This document shows positions 59,054 through 64,000 of a stretch of DNA of 64,000 nucleotides, one piece after another. Numbering within the stretch: position 1 is the stretch's first letter; every line of letters starts with the position of its first letter. The notes below the pieces were generated by a model, which did no database searches, was not told the DNA's origin, and saw nothing but the letters and a program-made list of their open reading frames with translations. The DNA is taken from positions 1 through 64,000 of the forward strand of contig CAVQRN010000003.1 of the NCBI GenBank assembly GCA_963715255.1, written 5' to 3'. This DNA comes from JAHEEL01 sp963715255. GTDB taxonomy: Bacteria; Actinomycetota; Acidimicrobiia; Spongiisociales; UBA5794. The position numbers and the translations under genes were made by a program.

Positions 59054-59229
59054 CTTCCTCGATTCCCGAACGGTTGCTGCAGGGAATCGGGAAACATCGG
59101 GATGCTTTGGGCTCAGATCCGGTTCGGTGAACGCGGGCACCGTTGCACTCAGAGTGTTGGGGGATGGAGTCGGAGAACTCAGACTCGGCGGTTGCCGGGC
59201 GGGCGATCCCGATTGCGCTGCTTCGTCGG

Positions 59230-61132
59230 TCAGGACGCCTGATCGGGTGCATCGCGGTCGGTTGGGTCTTCGTCGAGTACCTCGACTTCGACGCCCCCTT
59301 CCATCTCGCCGTTCTCGCCGAACACGCCAGCGACTGACGACGCCACGACGCCGGAATCGGCCTTGTCGTCCGTTGGAACGGGTTCGTGTGGTCGCGGCTG
59401 GCTCTCATCGCGTTCGGTGTCCCGGCGTGCGGCGCGCACGCACTGGGAGATGCTGTGCCAGAAGCAGCTCTCTTGATCGACCGCGTCGACGAAGCCCGAC
59501 CGTTCCAGAACGTGCTCGACACGGTGTAGGACCCGGGCGAGATAGAGGTTGATGTCGCGCTTCGTCAGCTCGTCGGCAAGGTGCCGCAAGACGTCGGCGC
59601 TCGTCGTGTCGAGCTGCGTCGTGGCCTCGAGGTCGAGCACGAGCGCCCGCGTGTCGGGCCAGTTCTCGGCCTCGGCCAGCAGCCGATCCTCGATCGCCGT
59701 CGCGTTCGCCCAGAACAACGGCGCGTCGAGTCGGACGACCACGACACCTGCGACCGGCGCCGATCGGGATGGCCACGAACCCGGCCCCACGCCGCCTTCT
59801 CCTCGCTGATCTTGCCGAGCACTTCGATGCGCGGCGAACTCGACCGGTAGATGATCGCCAGGAACGAGACGACGATCGCGATGCCGAGCCCGAAGAGCGG
59901 CCCGAACAACACGACCGGATGCGATCCCCACCACCGGCGGCCACGAAATCGGCGTTGCGGACGTGACGGTACCGACGTACCGCGGTGACATCCATCAGCC
60001 CCCACACTGCAGCGACGACGATCGCGCTGAGCACGGCCAGCGGCAGATCGGTGAAGAACCAGGTGAACGCCGATCGAGCACCGACGAGACGAGGCCGGCC
60101 GCGGTGAGGCCCGTCACCTGGCTTCGGCGCCCGGCTCGTTCGGCGGCAGCCGTCTTCGACAGACTGCCGGCCACCGCCGAGTCCCCCGGACAGGCCGGCG
60201 GCAACGTTGGCGACGCCCATCCCGACCAGCTCTCGTTCGGTTTCGACCCGGTAGCCGCCACTGCGTCGCGAACAGACGGGTCGCGGCAAGTCCCTCGGCC
60301 AAAGCGACGAGAGCAAGCGACACGCCACCGACAACGACCGCTCCGAGATTGTGTCCGGGGATGAACGGCAGGCCGATCGGCGGCAGGCCGGCGGGAACGT
60401 CACCGACGACCGCCACCCCTTTCGCTGCGAGATCGAGGAATTGCGACGCTGCGACGCCTGCGACGAGAGTGATGAGGCCCCACGGCAGCCTGGGGTGAGA
60501 TCCGTCCGACCACCGAACAACAAGACAAGCGCGATTCGCACCGACGATCGCAGTCGGAACATGGGTCTCGTCGATGTTCTGGATCGTGCGAACGAGTACA
60601 CCGATCAGGTCGCCGGGCGGCTTGGGAATGCCCAACAACGTCGGGCAGTTCGCCGATGATGATCGTCACCGTCAGACCGAAGACGAAGCCCGTCACGATC
60701 GGCTTCGACAAGAACTCGGCCAGCCACGCGACCCGCAACAGACCGATCGCCGCGAGGACGATCCCGGCAGCGATCGCCAGAGCGGAGCGTGATCGCGACC
60801 GCGTCCTGCGGGTTGTCGCGGGCGATGTCGGCGACTAGCGACCCGGAGACGATTGCGACGGTGGACGCCGGACCAACGATCAGTTGCGGCGACGAACCCA
60901 ATACTGCGTACGCAAGCAGCGCAAGCGGCACGGCGTACAACCCGACCTGGACCGGTACACCGGCAATGCGGGCGTAGCCCAACGACTGCGGCACCAGGAG
61001 CGCCGCAACGACCGCGCCCGCCAACAGGTCGCCGCGGAGTCGGCTGCGCCGATACTCCGGCAGCCACCGCATCATCGGCACGACTCGCGCCATGGTCTCC
61101 CAACGCTCGCTCCGTTGTGTCGCACCGGTCAA
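59230..61132 (-). pseudogene. SulP-family anion transporter with STAS domain (multiple frameshifts)
   Basis: From ATG 61132: WLPEYRRSRLRGDLLAGAVV, AALLVPQSLGYARIAGVPVQ (the SulP signature P-Q-x-x-x-Y-A), then in other frames LSKPIVTGFVFGLTVTIIIG, GLPFIPGHNLGAVVVGGVSL, LPLAVLSAIVVAAVWGLMDV, and finally the C-terminal STAS domain (VVVVRLDAPLFWANATAIED, RALVLDLEATTQLDTTSADV) to 59230. About six shifts are needed over 1.9 kb. The whole family length (about 600 residues) is covered, so it was a complete sulfate/bicarbonate-type transporter; whether it is dead or badly sequenced is open. Confidence 0.8.
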
Positions 61133-61486
61133 CAGCGGTTCTCTCCCTTCGCGATCAATCCCGCGATCAGCCCCTCAGAACCCTACACAAGCGATGAGTC
61201 AGGCTCGGAACGTGCAGAACCCCGCGACCCCGAATCTGAATCGGTACCGCCCTTGTTGACACCGTCGTGTTCCCCCGAGTTCTGCACAAACGCAGTGGTC
61301 GAATAGTGGTGCCCGATCTCAACCATGGTCACCATGCCGAAACACTGTCCGACTGAGTGCCGTCAACGGGTTCTGGCACAGACGCGATCGCCGTCTCTCC
61401 GATTCGATCAAATGGGAAGCTGCGGGCGGTATCCGTTCCGCGGGCTGTCTGCGCCTCATACGGGACGCGAACCCTGGGTACGGGGG

Positions 61487-62218
61487 TCAGTTGGTTTCGA
61501 AGCGCACCTGGAGGGTCACCGCCACCTGCTGCTGGCCGGCCTCGATGGGGGTCTCGACCGACATGGCGCCCGCTTCATCGAATGCTTCCCGGTAGAGCGG
61601 CTGCGGAGGTGTCCCGGCGACCGACTCGCTGATCATCACGGCATTACCCAGCGTCAACCCGGCGAGATCGGCGAGTTGCTGGGCCTTCGAGCGAGCATCC
61701 TCCCACGCGGCGTCTCGGGCGGCGGCGATGAGTTCCTCATCGTCCTCGATCGAGAAGGAAACGCCGGAGACCTGGATCTCGTCACCGACGCCGCCAACAG
61801 CGGCGTCGATTACGGATCCGGCAGCGTCGATATCGCGAATCTTCGCTGTGACGGTGTTGCTCACGCGGTACCCAACAAGTTTGCGTTCGTCACTCGAATA
61901 GTCGTACTCGGGGTAGATCGAGTAGTTCGCCGTTTGAACGTCATCGCTCGCGACACCGGATGATTCGAGGGTCGAGATGAGTTGGTCGGCGAGTGCCGCT
62001 GCGTCGGCGACCGCCTGTTTCACCGTTGGACGGAGCACCGACACGCCAAACGACATCTCAAGCGTGTCGGGAGTCCCGAAGACTTCCCCACGCCCGGATA
62101 CGGCGATGCCGCTCGCCGCCGCGCCTTCGGTTCCGGTGTTTTCGACCGTCACGTTTGGAGTACATGCTGCGACCAGGATCGCTGCCCCGGCCACCAGTCC
62201 GATTACGAGTCGTCTCAC
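61487..62218 (-). CDS. SIMPL-domain secreted protein
   Basis: 243 residues from GTG 62218 (GGAGG about 7 bases upstream). Lipobox in LVAGAAILVAACT. The SIMPL domain is complete: ASGIAVSGRGEVFGTPDTLE, FGVSVLRPTVKQAVADAAAL, then YSIYPEYDYSSDERKLVGYR and VSNTVTAKIRDIDAAGSVID, AAWEDARSKAQQLADLAGLT. Oligomeric surface-ring proteins of this family are known in several bacteria; the role here is not known. Intact. Confidence 0.88.
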   Translation of the reverse strand: MRRLVIGLVAGAAILVAACTPNVTVENTGTEGAAASGIAVSGRGEVFGTPDTLEMSFGVSVLRPTVKQAVADAAALADQLISTLESSGVASDDVQTANYSIYPEYDYSSDERKLVGYRVSNTVTAKIRDIDAAGSVIDAAVGGVGDEIQVSGVSFSIEDDEELIAAARDAAWEDARSKAQQLADLAGLTLGNAVMISESVAGTPPQPLYREAFDEAGAMSVETPIEAGQQQVAVTLQVRFETN

Positions 62219-62396
62219 GATTGCCTCCGTTGAAGTGTCACCTATGAGACGATCGTACGCCTTCAAACAGTTCCCGGCCCATATCGAAAGAATCAGCCGG
62301 AGGTGCGAGCTTCACGAGATCTTCATCCGCCGCGTCGTACGGCATTCATGGTGCGCGACTTCACTTGGAGCACGACCCGAGACAAGGAGAAGTCCA

Positions 62397-63174
62397 ATGA
62401 AGGTGAAGTTCCGTTCCTCCCAAGCCTTGTTGCTTGGTGCCGCGGGCGTTGGTGGCCGTGATCGGCGTCGCATCCGTCGCCGCCGGCGCGGCGTCCGACT
62501 CCGACGCGAGAGCGACCGCTTCGACCGCCACTGCTACACAAGCGCCTGTCGGTTCCCTCACCGCAGACGAGGCCGCCGGCATCGTCTTCATGCGTGAAGA
62601 GGAGAAGCTTGCCCACGACGCGTATGTGACGTTCGCTGATCTCTACGGTCGGCCGATCTTCTCGAATATTGCCTCCGCCGAGACGACCCACATGACGGCA
62701 GTTCTCGGACTCATCCAGGCGCATGGTCTTGACGACCCGACGGACGGAAACGAAATCGGGACGTTCCAGAATGCAGACCTTCAGCAGCTGTACGACGATC
62801 TGATCACGGCCGGATCGGTGGATCTGACCGCCGCGCTTCAAGTCGGTGCGATCATCGAGGAAGTCGACATCCTTGATCTTGAGGAGCGCCTCGCCGGGAC
62901 GACTGGTGCCGACATCGTCCGGGTCTACGAGAATCTGTTGCGGGGATCCGAGAACCACCTTCGGGCATTCGTATCACAACTCGAATTGGCGGGTATCGAC
63001 CGTGCCCCCACGCACATGAATGAGGATGCATATCGAGCGATCCTCGGGTCGGGGATGGACCGCGGCGGATCGTACGGTTCAGGTCGCAACGGTGACGGAG
63101 CGTGTGACGAGAGCGGCCATGGCCAACAAGGCCAAGGTCAGGGTGGCCGGGGCCTGGGTGGCCAAGGCGGCTAG
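62397..63174 (+). pseudogene. DUF2202 ferritin-like secreted protein (one frameshift in the signal peptide)
   Basis: ATG 62397 (AAGGAG about 9 bases upstream) begins MKVKFRSSQALLLGAAG, and a one-base shift near 62440 continues LVAVIGVASVAAGAASDSDA. The domain follows intact: ADEAAGIVFMREEEKLAHDA, YVTFADLYGRPIFSNIASAE, TTHMTAVLGLIQAHGLDD, and HLRAFVSQLELAGID, which are DUF2202 hallmarks (E-E-K-L-A-x-D, E-x-x-H-x). The Gly/Gln-rich tail (GHGQQGQGQGGRGLGGQGG) is unusual. Ferritin-like four-helix fold; probable metal site from the two Glu-x-x-His elements. Role unknown. Confidence 0.78.
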
Positions 63175-63223
63175 ACCGGCCCAGTCCCCGAACCCACGAT
63201 CCGAGAACTCCGCGTCCGGGTGA

Positions 63224-64000
63224 TCAGAAGGCGAGTGCGACGATGGCCCCCATTGCCAGCACGATGCCCACGGTCTGTCCCGGGCGCGGTCGTTCATGGA
63301 GGACGATGACGGCCGTGACTGCAGTGAATGCGGGGTAGAGCGAGGAGAGCACGGCACTGATGCCGAGCGGCCCCCGCTGGAGAGCGAGGGCTATCGCGAC
63401 GTTCGCTGCCATATCCAGATTCCCCAGGACGGCGAGCATGCCGAGATCGCGTCCCTTGGGTGGCGCAGCGACTCTCTTGAACCCTGCGATGGCGAAGGCG
63501 ATGGGAATCGTCGTGCCACGAGCGCCGACGAGCGGCCACAGGCCGGACGCCTCGGACGTCTGAGCAAATGCGATGAAGAAGATGCCGAATGCGGCGCCGG
63601 CCAGAACCGCACGACCGACCATCCGGACGTCGGTGCCTCGACTTGCCGGGTTGATGCCAATGAGAAGCACCGCTCCGAGAGCGAGACCGATCCCGATCCA
63701 ATGCCGTGGGGACATCTCAGCTCCCCGGCTGAGATCGACGATGACCGGAATCACCGCAGTGGTTGCTCCGGCGATCGGCGCAACGATCGTCATCGAACCC
63801 GATGCAAGGGTCGAGTAGAGCGCAGCCAGACCGGCGAGACCGATCACTCCGGCCAGCGCTCCCCACAGGATGTCGGCCGTGGTCACAGTCTCAGCGGGAA
63901 CGACGATGAGGCCGATGATCAGCACTCCGAGCCCCAGTGTCTGAGACCAGGCCGTCACGGTCCAGACCGACGAGCGTCGGGTGGAGATACCTCCGAGGAA
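63224..64000 (-). CDS. EamA/DMT-family transporter, cut by right window edge
   Basis: The frame is open from the stop at 63224 to the window edge, with the first 20 codons (GGISTRRSSVWTVTAWSQTL) continuing an upstream part. Eight to nine helices are visible: LGLGVLIIGLIVVPAE, GLAGLAALYSTLASG, MTIVAPIAGATTAVIPVIVD, WIGIGLALGAVLLIGINPAS, GAAFGIFFIAFAQT, and the closing ISAVLSSLYPAFTAVTAVIV, LHERPRPGQTVGIVLAMGAI, which is the standard EamA ending. Substrate unknown. The start lies beyond 64000. Confidence 0.88.
   Translation of the reverse strand, partial: FLGGISTRRSSVWTVTAWSQTLGLGVLIIGLIVVPAETVTTADILWGALAGVIGLAGLAALYSTLASGSMTIVAPIAGATTAVIPVIVDLSRGAEMSPRHWIGIGLALGAVLLIGINPASRGTDVRMVGRAVLAGAAFGIFFIAFAQTSEASGLWPLVGARGTTIPIAFAIAGFKRVAAPPKGRDLGMLAVLGNLDMAANVAIALALQRGPLGISAVLSSLYPAFTAVTAVIVLHERPRPGQTVGIVLAMGAIVALAF

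Overview
The window looks like chromosomal DNA of a high-GC actinomycete, most likely a lineage near Acidimicrobiia (judged by eye from base composition and gene families; GC was not counted). Supporting families are mycothiol-dependent maleylpyruvate isomerase/DinB-type proteins, an MpaB-type oxygenase, a septum-formation domain, a SEC-C protein, many short lipoproteins with Thr-rich linkers, and ECF sigma factors. No rRNA, intact tRNA or CRISPR array was seen.

Layout. 0.6-5.2 kb: CPA2 antiporter with universal-stress domains, a winged-helix regulator and two tandem DksA/TraR zinc-finger proteins, ending at a tRNA-Val-like 3' end. 5.75-34.6 kb: an unusual array of small, mostly single-gene units (DinB, SnoaL/NTF2-like, SRPBCC, YCII, PCD, 2TM, lipoproteins, alpha/beta hydrolases, small regulators) on both strands. 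They are separated by about 28 copies of a hairpin repeat (CCGCCCATA - GGTGCCGN - TATGGGCGG). Every copy points the same way whatever the gene strand, and gene 3' ends abut the repeats. The fuller copies fold like integron attC sites, so the region resembles a cassette array without a visible integrase (CALIN-like). IS30 and IS110 remnants lie inside it. 34.9-47.4 kb: more ordinary chromosome (endonuclease III-like, DUF523/DUF1722, SCP2/MPI-like, DUF6325-like, pentapeptide, AI-2E transporter, GAF histidine kinase, YccF). 47.7-59 kb: tRNA-Val-like ends, a tyrosine integrase remnant, an MpaB oxygenase, an ECF sigma/WD40-propeller operon, an IS256 remnant, a terpene-cyclase-like protein, GNAT, and an ArsR remnant with an SRPBCC gene. 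59-64 kb: broken SulP transporter, SIMPL protein, DUF2202 protein and an EamA exporter cut by the right edge.

How the genes work together. Two loci (8.8-10.7 and 53.7-51.0 kb) pair an ECF sigma factor with a translationally overlapping membrane-anchored beta-propeller protein, which suggests sigma/anti-sigma sensors with propeller ectodomains. Other coupled pairs are ArsR-YCII, MarR-DJ-1 with an operator palindrome, and membrane protein-XRE with a palindromic operator. Many genes in all regions carry frameshifts that can be repaired in reading (lipoproteins, hydrolase, beta-lactamase, SulP, cyclase). This may be consensus sequencing error rather than decay, and all 'pseudogene' calls below carry that caveat.
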